A DNA stretch of 64,000 nt from Phenylobacterium sp. (GTDB taxonomy: Bacteria > Pseudomonadota > Alphaproteobacteria > Caulobacterales > Caulobacteraceae): positions 23,298 to 87,297 of the forward strand of contig NZ_JAKRSA010000028.1 of the NCBI RefSeq assembly GCF_022402485.1. The letters run 5' to 3'. Below, in pieces: positions 8,644-17,867 of this stretch. The notes beneath the pieces are model-generated. The model was not told where the DNA came from, made no database searches, and worked only from the letters and a program-made list of their open reading frames with translations. The number at the start of each line of letters is the position of its first letter. The first letter of the stretch is position 1. A program made the translations under genes and the position numbers.

Positions 8644-9579
8644 TCAATCCGAAGCCGATGGGGCGGTGAGCGAGCCTAAGAACGCCTGCATTGCCTGGCC
8701 CAACTCCGCAAAGGCGGGGCTCTCAGCGGGCAGGTGTGCGCCGTTGCTCAGGAGCTGGAATGACTTGGCCCCAGTAATCTGCGCGTAGGTTGGCAGGCTC
8801 ATTGAGACGGGCGTCCAGTCATCAGCACCCGGGTGAACGAGCAGAAGCGGGCAATCCAGCCGTGGGTCGGAGAGACGATGCTGTTGCAGGGTTCGGAAGA
8901 ATTTCGCCCGCACCCATCTGCCGCCGAGCAATCGGTCACGTTCGAAGTAACGTTGCATGGCCCGGTGGCTGCTCATGGCCCTGAGGGGCGTCACCAAGCC
9001 TAGGGGCATGATCAGCCGGTCGAAAAGCGCCGGCACCCTTTGCATGAACCCAAGACTGAGTCGCCCCAACCAGCGCCACCGAGCGGCCCCGACAAAGGTC
9101 TCCGGATCTGACGTGTCCAGAAGGGTCGTGACGATGACACCGCGAACGCGAGTGCTTTTTTGAGCAGCGCTCACCGCCGTCATCCCGCCCAGGGAAAGTC
9201 CCATGAGCACGACCGGTCCGGCCTCAACCTGATCGGCCAATTCTGCGATCACCGCGGGCCACTCGGCATAGTCTCCATCGAAACCCGGAGCCGGGGTCGT
9301 CAATCCATAGCCGGGGAGGTCGGGGGCCAGGACCCGCCACCCGGCGGCAAGGGCCGGGAGTGCGCAAGGGGCGAGTATGCGCCCGTGGCCGCCGCCACCG
9401 TGAACCAGGATCAGAACGCCGACCGGCGGTCCGGCGGGGCGCCAGTCATCGTATCGGATCAAATGCCCGCGGACTTGCCGTTGGCGCTCCGTGGGCTCTG
9501 TGTGGAACGTGATGCCAAAGGCTTGGGCAAGGATGTCCCGGTAGCGGGTCCAGGAGGGGTGATTGTCAAAGCGTCTCAT
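8644..9579 (-). CDS. Alpha/beta hydrolase
   Basis: About 311 residues, cytosolic. An alpha/beta hydrolase fold with oxyanion segment VHGGGGHGR near residue 60, nucleophile elbow GLSLGGM (Ser), acid residue in HPGADDWTP and catalytic His in SNGAHLPAE near the end. The substrate is unknown; esters or lactones are likely. The start at 9579 (MRRFDNHPSW) fits the domain; a longer frame from 9642 would read through the operator palindrome and the divergent promoter. No clear ribosome-binding site is present. It is divergent from a TetR regulator across a 49-base gap holding a perfect palindrome, a classic arrangement for a hydrolase induced when the regulator binds a ligand. Confidence 0.85.
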   Translation of the reverse strand: MRRFDNHPSWTRYRDILAQAFGITFHTEPTERQRQVRGHLIRYDDWRPAGPPVGVLILVHGGGGHGRILAPCALPALAAGWRVLAPDLPGYGLTTPAPGFDGDYAEWPAVIAELADQVEAGPVVLMGLSLGGMTAVSAAQKSTRVRGVIVTTLLDTSDPETFVGAARWRWLGRLSLGFMQRVPALFDRLIMPLGLVTPLRAMSSHRAMQRYFERDRLLGGRWVRAKFFRTLQQHRLSDPRLDCPLLLVHPGADDWTPVSMSLPTYAQITGAKSFQLLSNGAHLPAESPAFAELGQAMQAFLGSLTAPSASD

Positions 9580-9592
9580 GGCGCTGATTATC

Positions 9593-9604
9593 GAGCAATT
9601 GCTC
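9593..9604. promoter_or_regulatory. Perfect 12-base palindrome, probable TetR operator
   Basis: GAGCAATTGCTC lies in the 49-base gap between the divergent hydrolase (start 9579) and TetR-type regulator (start 9629). Its length and symmetry suit a TetR-family dimer, and its position would overlap both promoters. The regulator very probably represses itself and the hydrolase. Confidence 0.6.
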
Positions 9605-9628
9605 ACATAACTGAATTCGGGTTTTAGG

Positions 9629-10294
9629 ATGCCGGCCAGCACCGCTTCGAAAGCCCCGAGAAGGCCCGTCCGGCGGGCACGTCAGGCCCGCGCCCAGGCG
9701 ACGGTTGACGCCATCGTCGAGGCGGCTGCTCAGATTCTGGCCGAAGGGGGCTGGGGCGCGCTGAACACCAATCTGATTGCCAGGCGAGCTGGGGTCTCGA
9801 TCGGCTCAGTCTATGAGTACTTCCCCAACAAGGGTGCCATTGTCGACGCCATTCTCGATGCGCATCTGAGCCGGGGCGAGGCGCTGTTGGCCCAGGGCGC
9901 CTTGAGACTGCAGGAGCGACCGGACCTTCCCGCCATTGTCGGACTTTTGGTGGGCGGATTTGTCAGCCTGCACCAAGACGATCCGAGGCTTCACCGCGTC
10001 CTGTCCAGTGAGGCCCCCCTCAGCCCTGATCAGCGGGCCCGTGTGGAGGGTCTGCGGGCTTCGATCATCCAGATCGTCGCGGCGGCCCTGGCGCCCCATG
10101 TCGAAGCGCCGCACATCAGGGCGACGTTGGTTGTGGATACTGCTGAGGCCTTGTCTCACCGCTGGCTGGTGGATGAGGCCGGCCTGCCCGCCTCGGAGGC
10201 GGTGATGGCCGCAGAGCTGCACCGTATGCTGGAGGCGTATCTGCTGGATGTCCGAGGCGCTAACCCGGCAAGGCCCATACCGCCGTCTTCTTGA
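9629..10294 (+). CDS. TetR family transcriptional regulator
   Basis: A 221-residue one-component regulator. After a basic tail rich in Arg and Ala, the N-terminal helix-turn-helix runs from about residue 22 to 70 with IVEAAAQILAEGGWGALNTN and the recognition region RRAGVSIGSVYEYFPNKGAI. The rest is the variable ligand-binding and dimerisation domain. It probably represses itself and the divergent alpha/beta hydrolase through the palindrome at 9593-9604. Its last 35 bases overlap the 3' end of the convergent methyltransferase gene. Confidence 0.9.
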   Translation: MPASTASKAPRRPVRRARQARAQATVDAIVEAAAQILAEGGWGALNTNLIARRAGVSIGSVYEYFPNKGAIVDAILDAHLSRGEALLAQGALRLQERPDLPAIVGLLVGGFVSLHQDDPRLHRVLSSEAPLSPDQRARVEGLRASIIQIVAAALAPHVEAPHIRATLVVDTAEALSHRWLVDEAGLPASEAVMAAELHRMLEAYLLDVRGANPARPIPPSS

Positions 10295-10922
10295 CTTCCA
10301 TGTCTTCCAGTTCGCGGGTGGTGGCGACCTGGTACTCGGCGAGCTTCACGAGGCCCTCGCGGGGGAAGTAGCTGCGACCGGGGTCGCCGATCAGGACGGT
10401 GGCACCGGCGGCCTTGGCCAGTCCCAGCCAAGCCATGACCTGGGCGGCCAGGGGCTTTTCGTAGCAGATGTCCCCGGCCAGGATCACATCGACGGACGGC
10501 GGGGCGGCGTCCAGCAGGTTGGCGCTGGTAAAGTCGCAGACCACCCCATTGGCCTCTGTGTTCAAGGCCAGGGCCGCTCCGCAATAGGCGTCGATGTCGG
10601 CGGCCAGGACATGGGTTGCCCCGGCCCTGGCCGCGGCGATGGCGACGATGCCGGAGCCTGAGGCGAAGTCGATCACCCGCTGGCCGGCGACGATGTCGGG
10701 ATGGTCGAGGATGTAACGGGCGAGCGCCTGGCCGCCGGCCCAGGCAAACGCCCAGAAGGGCGGCGGCAGACCGATCTCCTCCAGGGCTTCCTCGGTCATC
10801 TTCCAGATCGGGGTGATCTCATCGGCCAGATACAGGATCAGTTCTGGGGTGTGCGGAGGCACCTGCTGGCGGGTATTGGCCAGGATGAAGGCACGGCGGC
10901 CCTCGGGGGTCTGCTCGATCAC
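10260..10922 (-). CDS. METTL20-like class I SAM-dependent methyltransferase (possible ETF-beta lysine methyltransferase)
   Basis: A 220-residue Rossmann-fold methyltransferase. The SAM site is visible as VIDFASGSGIVAIAAARAGA (motif I) and AADIDAYC (motif II), followed by DVILAGDICYEKP and LIGDPGRSYFPR. The N-terminal PPFWAFAWAGGQALARY is typical of the METTL20/nicotinamide N-methyltransferase-like group. Alphaproteobacterial METTL20 homologues methylate lysines of the electron transfer flavoprotein beta subunit and ribosomal protein L7/L12; that role is inferred here from family resemblance. PrmA (L11 methyltransferase) is a related alternative but is longer. The start is GTG at 10922 with caggagcgcggc upstream. 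Confidence 0.8.
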   Translation of the reverse strand: MIEQTPEGRRAFILANTRQQVPPHTPELILYLADEITPIWKMTEEALEEIGLPPPFWAFAWAGGQALARYILDHPDIVAGQRVIDFASGSGIVAIAAARAGATHVLAADIDAYCGAALALNTEANGVVCDFTSANLLDAAPPSVDVILAGDICYEKPLAAQVMAWLGLAKAAGATVLIGDPGRSYFPREGLVKLAEYQVATTRELEDMEVKKTAVWALPG

Positions 10923-10989
10923 GCCGCGCTCCTGCCACCTTGCATCCCCGGCGAGTGACGAAGATCATCGCCGTACGCAAGGGGAATGA

Positions 10990-11940
10990 TCAGGCGGGTG
11001 CCAGGCCTGAGGGCGCACCCTTGGAGGCGGCCATGCGCAGCACCTCCAGATAGCTGCCCCGAATTTCCATCTGTGGGCCCAGTCCCTTGGCCAGCAGGAG
11101 CTTGTGCGCCCGGGGCAGGTTGTAGCAGGGCAGGTGCATGAAGATGTGATGCTCGCAGTGATAATTGACCCAGTAGGGGGCGACCATGGCCCGCTCCAGG
11201 GGTCCGGCATAGGTGGTGCGGGCGCAGCGGAAGGGGTCACGCTCGTCCTTGGCTACCCCTGCATGCTCGGCGATATTGCGCAGGCGGGTGATCATCTGCG
11301 TCCAGGTGGCCTGGGGCAAAAGCCACAGGACGAACCACACCCACCAGAGCCCGAACGGCGCGGTCACAGCGATAGTCACAGCGGCCCCGATCAGCATGCG
11401 GCGTTTGCGATAGAGCTCCGCCTTGAGGATCGGTGCCAGGGGCTCGCCGGCCTTGCGGGCGGCCAGTTGGCTGCGCAGGTGGCCAAAGCGCTGCTTGAAC
11501 CAGGTCTGGCCCGTGAGATCGCGGACGAGCTTGCGCCGCAGGGAGGTGGCCGTGATCGGGAAAGGGGCCGAAAGGACCAGGTCAGGGTCCTCGGCCTGCT
11601 GGACATATTTATGGTGGGTCAGGTGATAGGGGCGATAGCGGTCGAGACCGCCGGTGGTCAGCCACTCGCCGGCCCAGTCATTGAAGCCCTGGTGGCTGTG
11701 CAGTGCCCCATGGGTGGCGTCATGCATCAGGACCGCCAGTCCCAGTTGCCGCCCGCCGATGATCATGATGGCCAGGGGCAGGGTTAGCGGCCAGATCACG
11801 GCCATGGTGCCCGCCGCCAGGATCACCATCCAGGCATGGGCGATGAGGGCAAGACCCCGCCAGCTGGAGCGGTTGGAGATGCTGGCCCATTCCTGTGGCG
11901 TGAACAGGTCCTTGGGATCAATTCGAGGTGCGACGGCCAT
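10990..11940 (-). CDS. Membrane fatty acid desaturase family protein
   Basis: A 316-residue integral membrane di-iron enzyme. The three histidine boxes are present: HDATHGALH near residue 75, HLTHHKY near 106 and HCEHHIFMHLP near 255. Two hydrophobic pairs flank them (ALIAHAWMVILAAGTMAVIW and the Trp-rich segment near 200-220). The likely reaction is O2-dependent desaturation or hydroxylation of an acyl chain or lipid-like substrate. The relative order and the HCEHHIFMHLPCYNLP ending resemble desaturase/hydroxylase proteins of the FA_desaturase family; regiospecificity cannot be predicted. It follows the XRE regulator by 48 bases on the same strand, so that regulator may control it. Confidence 0.88.
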   Translation of the reverse strand: MAVAPRIDPKDLFTPQEWASISNRSSWRGLALIAHAWMVILAAGTMAVIWPLTLPLAIMIIGGRQLGLAVLMHDATHGALHSHQGFNDWAGEWLTTGGLDRYRPYHLTHHKYVQQAEDPDLVLSAPFPITATSLRRKLVRDLTGQTWFKQRFGHLRSQLAARKAGEPLAPILKAELYRKRRMLIGAAVTIAVTAPFGLWWVWFVLWLLPQATWTQMITRLRNIAEHAGVAKDERDPFRCARTTYAGPLERAMVAPYWVNYHCEHHIFMHLPCYNLPRAHKLLLAKGLGPQMEIRGSYLEVLRMAASKGAPSGLAPA

Positions 11941-11988
11941 GACCTCACTGTGCCACGGTTTTTGACGGTCGGGTAGAATGACCCAGGG

Positions 11989-12810
11989 TCAGGGGCTGTT
12001 GGCACCAGCGGCCAGTCCCCGCAGCACCTGCTCGCTGGCGGCGTCGGCGGGGTAGAAGAACTCGATCCTCAGATCATCGGCAGCGGTGTCAGACGGGGCG
12101 CCGAACCGGGCCACGGTGGACACCAGGTCAAGGCGGAGGTCTGGGGTGCGAACCTGCAGGATCAGGGCGGCACCCGGCGCCGCATGGACCGACGCGCCGT
12201 CGGGCGCCTGGGCCTTCAGGGCTGTTATGGTGGCGTCGAGCTCGGCGCGCATGGGCCCCGGCGGTGCCCGCCAGGCCTCGGCCTCAGCCAGGGCCTGGAA
12301 ATGGGCGACCAACTGGCTCCAGTTGGCCACGGCACCGCGAAAGGCCGCACTTTCGCAGGCCGCCCGCAGCAGGCTGACCTTGGGATCGAGGGCGCTTTCG
12401 CCGATCAGGGCACCAAACAGCAGGGCGGCGGGGCCATTGGCGTCCAGGGGCCGCCAGGCTCGGTCGACGGCAAAGGCCGGAAAGGGCTCATGGGCCGCCA
12501 GGGCCAGCTGCGTCACCCGCCGGATCATGGCGGCGGCCTCGTCGGTATAGACGCTTTCTCGATGGGCCGGGGCAAAGCCTGCGGCCAGCAACAGGGCGTT
12601 GGCGTCCTGCAGGGCCAGTTCCAGGGCCAGGGCGAGCCGGCCGACCATGTCCCGGGAGGGGCGGGTGCGGCCGGTCTCCAGAAAGGAGACGTGGCGCTGC
12701 GAGACCTGGGCGGCCAGGGCGAGGCCCAGTTGAGATAGGCCCCGCTGACGGCGCAGGCGGGCCAGCATGGCGGGAAAGTCGGCCACGGGCTTGGCGGCGA
12801 GGAGGGCCAT
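11989..12810 (-). CDS. XRE-type regulator with MmyB-like ligand-binding domain
   Basis: A 273-residue regulator. Residues 15-70 form a Cro/CI-type helix-turn-helix (LARLRRQRGLSQLGLALAAQ, then VSQRHVSFLETGRTRPSRD). The C-terminal 160 residues fit the MmyB-like domain, a PAS-related fold that binds small hydrophobic ligands; the terminal RIEFFYPADAASEQVLRGLA is characteristic. In actinobacterial members a fatty acid is bound, which is suggestive because the next gene on the strand encodes a fatty acid desaturase. Strong ribosome-binding site (ggagggcc) although close to the ATG. Confidence 0.85.
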   Translation of the reverse strand: MALLAAKPVADFPAMLARLRRQRGLSQLGLALAAQVSQRHVSFLETGRTRPSRDMVGRLALALELALQDANALLLAAGFAPAHRESVYTDEAAAMIRRVTQLALAAHEPFPAFAVDRAWRPLDANGPAALLFGALIGESALDPKVSLLRAACESAAFRGAVANWSQLVAHFQALAEAEAWRAPPGPMRAELDATITALKAQAPDGASVHAAPGAALILQVRTPDLRLDLVSTVARFGAPSDTAADDLRIEFFYPADAASEQVLRGLAAGANSP

Positions 12811-12912
12811 GGGGTCTCCGGGCAGGGGCGGCCCTGACGGGTCGCTGGAACCGAGGGCTCACCGTGGCCGAGGCGACGGCACCCCTCAATGACCTAGCAG
12901 GTCATCACAGCT

Positions 12913-13845
12913 TCAGAACAAGCCCTGGGGACCCCCCCAGGCGCCAGCGGCCAGGGCCAGAAACAGCGCCACCCCCGCGAGGCTGTTGGACTTGAACAGG
13001 GCCAGGGCACCGGCGGGGTCTTCCACGCGCACCTGGGCGGCCTGCCGCGACAGATGCAGACCAAACAGCGCGGCCGGGGGCAGGAAGAGCGGGCCAAGGC
13101 CGCCGACCCACGCCGCCGTCAGGGCCAAAGCGAACGCCACCACATAAAAGGCCAGCACCGCTTTGGGCGTGGCCGCGCCCAGGCGCCGCGCCGAGGATTT
13201 CACCCCGGCCAGGGCGTCGTCCTCCAGGTCCTGGATGGCGTAGATGGTGTCATAGCCCAGGGTCCAGAAAACCCCGGCGGCATAGAGCAGCAGGGCCGGG
13301 GCCTGCAGGTCGCCCGTCACGGCGGCGAAGCCCAGAAGCGCGCCCCAGTTGAAGGTCAGGCCCAGCCAGGCCTGCGGCCACCAGGTGATCCGCTTCATGA
13401 ACGGATAGGCCGCCACCAGAGCTAGCGACCCGACGCCCAGGGCGATGGCGATGGGGGGCATGGTGAGCAGGATGGCCAGGGAGATCAGGCAACAGGCGAT
13501 GACGAAGGCCCAGGCCTGGCGCACGGTGATCTGGCCCGACGCGATAGGTCGGCCAGCGGTGCGGAAGACCTTGGCGTCAATGTCCCGGTCAATGATGTCG
13601 TTATAGGCGCAGCCGGCCGCGCGCATGAGGGCCGCGCCGACGAAGAACGCGATCAGCCAGCGCCAGTCAGGCAGCTCTCCCGCCATGGCCCCGGCCAGGG
13701 CGATGCCCTGCCACCCGGGCAGCATCAGCAGCCAGATTCCCGTAGGCCGGTCGAAGCGGCCGAGTTTCAGCCAAGGCGCAAGGGCGGGCGGTGCATGGCG
13801 GTCGACCCAATTGGTCGGCGCGGCGTCGGGCAGGGGGGCGATCAT
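12913..13845 (-). CDS. ubiA: 4-hydroxybenzoate polyprenyltransferase UbiA
   Basis: A 310-residue inner membrane enzyme of ubiquinone synthesis that attaches the polyprenyl chain to 4-hydroxybenzoate. The two Asp-rich Mg/diphosphate motifs are visible: NDIIDRDIDAKVFRTAGRP near residue 105 and DTIYAIQDLEDD near 225. Eight or nine hydrophobic helices surround them. I start at 13845 (MIAPLPDAAP) because aggaggaggggc directly precedes it; a frame from 13989 adds 48 unconserved residues. ubiD, the next step in E. coli order, is at 4094-5611. It is divergent from the leader of the ABC exporter pair. Confidence 0.93.
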   Translation of the reverse strand: MIAPLPDAAPTNWVDRHAPPALAPWLKLGRFDRPTGIWLLMLPGWQGIALAGAMAGELPDWRWLIAFFVGAALMRAAGCAYNDIIDRDIDAKVFRTAGRPIASGQITVRQAWAFVIACCLISLAILLTMPPIAIALGVGSLALVAAYPFMKRITWWPQAWLGLTFNWGALLGFAAVTGDLQAPALLLYAAGVFWTLGYDTIYAIQDLEDDALAGVKSSARRLGAATPKAVLAFYVVAFALALTAAWVGGLGPLFLPPAALFGLHLSRQAAQVRVEDPAGALALFKSNSLAGVALFLALAAGAWGGPQGLF

Positions 13846-13918
13846 GCCCCTCCTCCTACCAGATCGTGTCTTCGGCGCCTCAGTGAAAGCGGTTGGCGGA
13901 TCGATGTTCAACGGGCGG

Positions 13919-13947
13919 TTGACGAGGATTCCCGCCCCGCCTAGCTT
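13919..13947 (+). promoter_or_regulatory. Candidate promoter for the ABC exporter leader transcript
   Basis: TTGACG at 13919-13924 is a good -35 element. A weak -10-like TAGCTT follows after a 17-base spacer (13942-13947). Transcription would begin about 35 bases before the 18-codon leader ORF. Only the -35 is strong, so this is tentative. Confidence 0.4.
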
Positions 13948-13987
13948 CCCGCCACTCACAACCCCGCGACCAGATAGGAGGGTTCGC

Positions 13988-14044
13988 ATGAAATTGCTGT
14001 TTGCACCGAACCTCCATCGCTGCGTCGCCGCGTCCCGAACCTAG
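13988..14044 (+). CDS. Candidate 18-residue leader peptide upstream of ABC exporters
   Basis: ATG at 13988 is preceded by aggaggg at five bases' spacing, one of the best ribosome-binding sites in the window. It encodes MKLLFAPNLHRCVAASRT and stops at TAG (14042-14044). There is no run of one amino acid as in classical biosynthetic attenuators, but the peptide is basic and contains Cys and His. About 180 bases further on a hairpin with a U tract precedes the exporter gene, which itself lacks a ribosome-binding site. A short ORF with such a strong start and no other purpose suggests a regulatory leader. It could also be a remnant of a longer gene. Confidence 0.45.
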   Translation: MKLLFAPNLHRCVAASRT

Positions 14045-14116
14045 CTCAGAGCTCGTCTCGAGCGGATTTTCCCGGGCCGGCGCCTTTCTTGGCTCCCGCT
14101 CTTCAGGAATGTCCCC

Positions 14117-14256
14117 GTGTTCGCCCGCACCCGCTGGAACCTGTGTTTCCGGCTCTCTCATTACGCCGCCCCTGACTGCGCGCCCTTTGTGCGCAACCGG
14201 CGCTGCGGCTCGTCCGCCGGCCCACGGGCCTGCGGCCCGGATTTTTGGCCTATCCC

Positions 14257-14260
<4 letters not shown>
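14117..14260 (+). CDS. Possible 47-residue ORF overlapping the exporter start codon
   Basis: An open frame from GTG at 14117 ends in TGA at 14258-14260, overlapping the exporter ATG as ATGA. Translational coupling from it would explain why the exporter has no ribosome-binding site of its own. The translated product (Arg-, Cys- and Trp-rich, ending CGPDFWPIP) resembles nothing I know, and the composition is close to what random GC-rich sequence gives. The start is weak (agga, nine bases upstream). Confidence 0.25.
14225..14246 (+). terminator. Hairpin with U tract in the exporter leader (possible attenuator)
   Basis: CGGGCC-TGC-GGCCCG (14225-14239) is followed by GA and five T residues (14242-14246), the shape of an intrinsic terminator, ending only 10 bases before the exporter ATG. 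A competing stem GGCC-cacg-GGCC (14219-14230) shares the left arm. This is what a transcription attenuator would look like, although the stem is only six pairs. Confidence 0.4.
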
Positions 14261-16050
<1,790 letters not shown>

Positions 16051-16069
16051 CCGCCAGATCGAGACCATC

Positions 16070-17857
16070 ATGACTGACCACTATGACGATACCGACGACC
16101 TGGCAGAGCGGACCCTCTCCAACCGCCAGGTCCTGGGCTTCATCGGTGCCTTCTGGCTCCGGCGGCCATTCCTGTTCTGGACCTCTGTCGCCCTGACCCT
16201 GGTGGCGATCGGCTTCGACCTGGCCCTGCCCTGGGCAGCGGGGCGTCTGGTGGACATCGTGGCCGCAGGTCCCGACCAGGCGGATCTCGCCTGGCGCGCC
16301 TGGGCGGTGTTCATCGGCGTGTTCCTGGCCTTCACCGTGGTGCGCAACATCGCCTTCCGGTTCTGGAACCCCATGGCGGCGGCCAATATGAAGGACATGA
16401 CCGACGAGGGCTTTCAGCGGGTCCAGTCCTATTCCTCCGACTGGCACGCCAACACCTTCGCGGGCTCCACCGTGCGGCGGCTCAGCCGGGGCATGTGGGG
16501 CTATGACATGGTCTCCGATGCGGTGATCCTTTGGCTGGGTCCGGCGCTGATCGTGCTGATCGGCCTGTCGGTGATGATGATCGCCCGCTGGCCCCTGGTA
16601 GGGATCTTCTCCCTGACGGTGGTGATCGCCTATCTGATCTCCAACCTCTGGCTGACCACGATCTATGTGCGACCGGCGAACCTGAAGTCAGTGGCACTCG
16701 ACTCGCGGATTGGCGGCGCCCTCTCAGACTCCATCGGCTCAAATCCGACGGTGAAGGCCTTCGGCGCGGAGGCGCGTGAGGAGGCGCGCATCGGTGGCAT
16801 TACCGCCCTGTGGCGGCGCCTGACCCTGATCACCTGGACCCGGTTCATCAATGTCTGGCTGTGGCACAATCTGATGCTGGTGGTGCTGCAGGCCGGGTTG
16901 ACCGGGCTCCTGCTGCGGCTATGGGCGCGGGGTGAGGCCACGGCGGGCGACGTGGTGTTCGCCATCACCGCCTTCATGCTGATGAGCGGCTATCTGCGCA
17001 ATATCGGCGAGAACATCCGGATGATGCAGAAGGGCCTCGACGATGTGGAGGATGTAGCCCGCTACGCGGTCACAGGGCCGGAGGTCGCTGATTTGGCCGA
17101 CGCGGTTCCGTTCCGCGGTGAACGGGGCGAGATCGCCTTTGATCGCGTCACCTTCGGCTACAAGGCGGCCGCAGGTCCGCTCTATGAGAATTTCACGCTC
17201 ATTGTCGCCCCCGGGGAGAAGGTCGCCCTGGTGGGCGCGACCGGGGCGGGGAAGTCGACCTTCGTCAAGCTGCTGCAACGGCTCTATGATGTGCAGTCTG
17301 GCCGCATCCTCATCGATGGCCAGGATATATCCAGGGTCAGCCAGGGCTCCCTGCGGCGGTCCATCGCCCTGGTGCCGCAGGACCCGGCCCTGTTCCACCG
17401 CACCATCGCCGAGAACATCGCCTATGCGCGGCCCGATGCGCGCCCCGAGGAGGTGGCCCTGGCCGCCCGTCGGGCTCGGGCGCATGATTTCATCATGCGT
17501 CTGCCCAAGGGCTACGAGACCCTGGTGGGTGAGCGCGGGGTCAAGCTGTCGGGCGGCGAGCGCCAGCGGGTGGCCCTGGCGCGGGCCTTCCTGGCGGATG
17601 CCCCGATCCTGGTCCTGGACGAGGCCACCTCCTCCCTGGACGTGGAGACCGAGCGCGATGTCCAGTCGGCCATGGAGGAGCTCATGGCGGGCCGCACGAC
17701 CATCGTCATCGCCCACCGGCTGTCCACCATTCGCGGGGCCGACCGGATCCTGGTCTTTGAAGGCGGTCGGGTGGTGGAGGAGGGCCGGCATGCTGAGCTG
17801 GTGGCCAAGGGCGGTGCCTATGCTCGGCTGCATGCCGTCACGGAGGGGACGGCCTGA
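16070..17857 (+). CDS. ABC exporter half-transporter (TMD-NBD), second of a tandem pair
   Basis: A 595-residue half-transporter with the same architecture and clear similarity along its whole length to the preceding gene, for example the shared LPWAAGRLVD, HDFIxRLPxGYETLVGERG and SNPTVKAFGAEAREE segments, so the pair arose by tandem duplication. Walker A is GATGAGKST, the signature LSGGERQRVALARAFL and Walker B ILVLDEATSSLDVETE. Both ATPase sites of the expected heterodimer look intact, unlike degenerate-site exporters such as TM287/288. ATG at 16070 fits the paralogue's start. The convergent HWE kinase gene ends 10 bases after the stop. Confidence 0.9.
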   Translation: MTDHYDDTDDLAERTLSNRQVLGFIGAFWLRRPFLFWTSVALTLVAIGFDLALPWAAGRLVDIVAAGPDQADLAWRAWAVFIGVFLAFTVVRNIAFRFWNPMAAANMKDMTDEGFQRVQSYSSDWHANTFAGSTVRRLSRGMWGYDMVSDAVILWLGPALIVLIGLSVMMIARWPLVGIFSLTVVIAYLISNLWLTTIYVRPANLKSVALDSRIGGALSDSIGSNPTVKAFGAEAREEARIGGITALWRRLTLITWTRFINVWLWHNLMLVVLQAGLTGLLLRLWARGEATAGDVVFAITAFMLMSGYLRNIGENIRMMQKGLDDVEDVARYAVTGPEVADLADAVPFRGERGEIAFDRVTFGYKAAAGPLYENFTLIVAPGEKVALVGATGAGKSTFVKLLQRLYDVQSGRILIDGQDISRVSQGSLRRSIALVPQDPALFHRTIAENIAYARPDARPEEVALAARRARAHDFIMRLPKGYETLVGERGVKLSGGERQRVALARAFLADAPILVLDEATSSLDVETERDVQSAMEELMAGRTTIVIAHRLSTIRGADRILVFEGGRVVEEGRHAELVAKGGAYARLHAVTEGTA

Positions 17858-17867
17858 GGCCGGAGCA

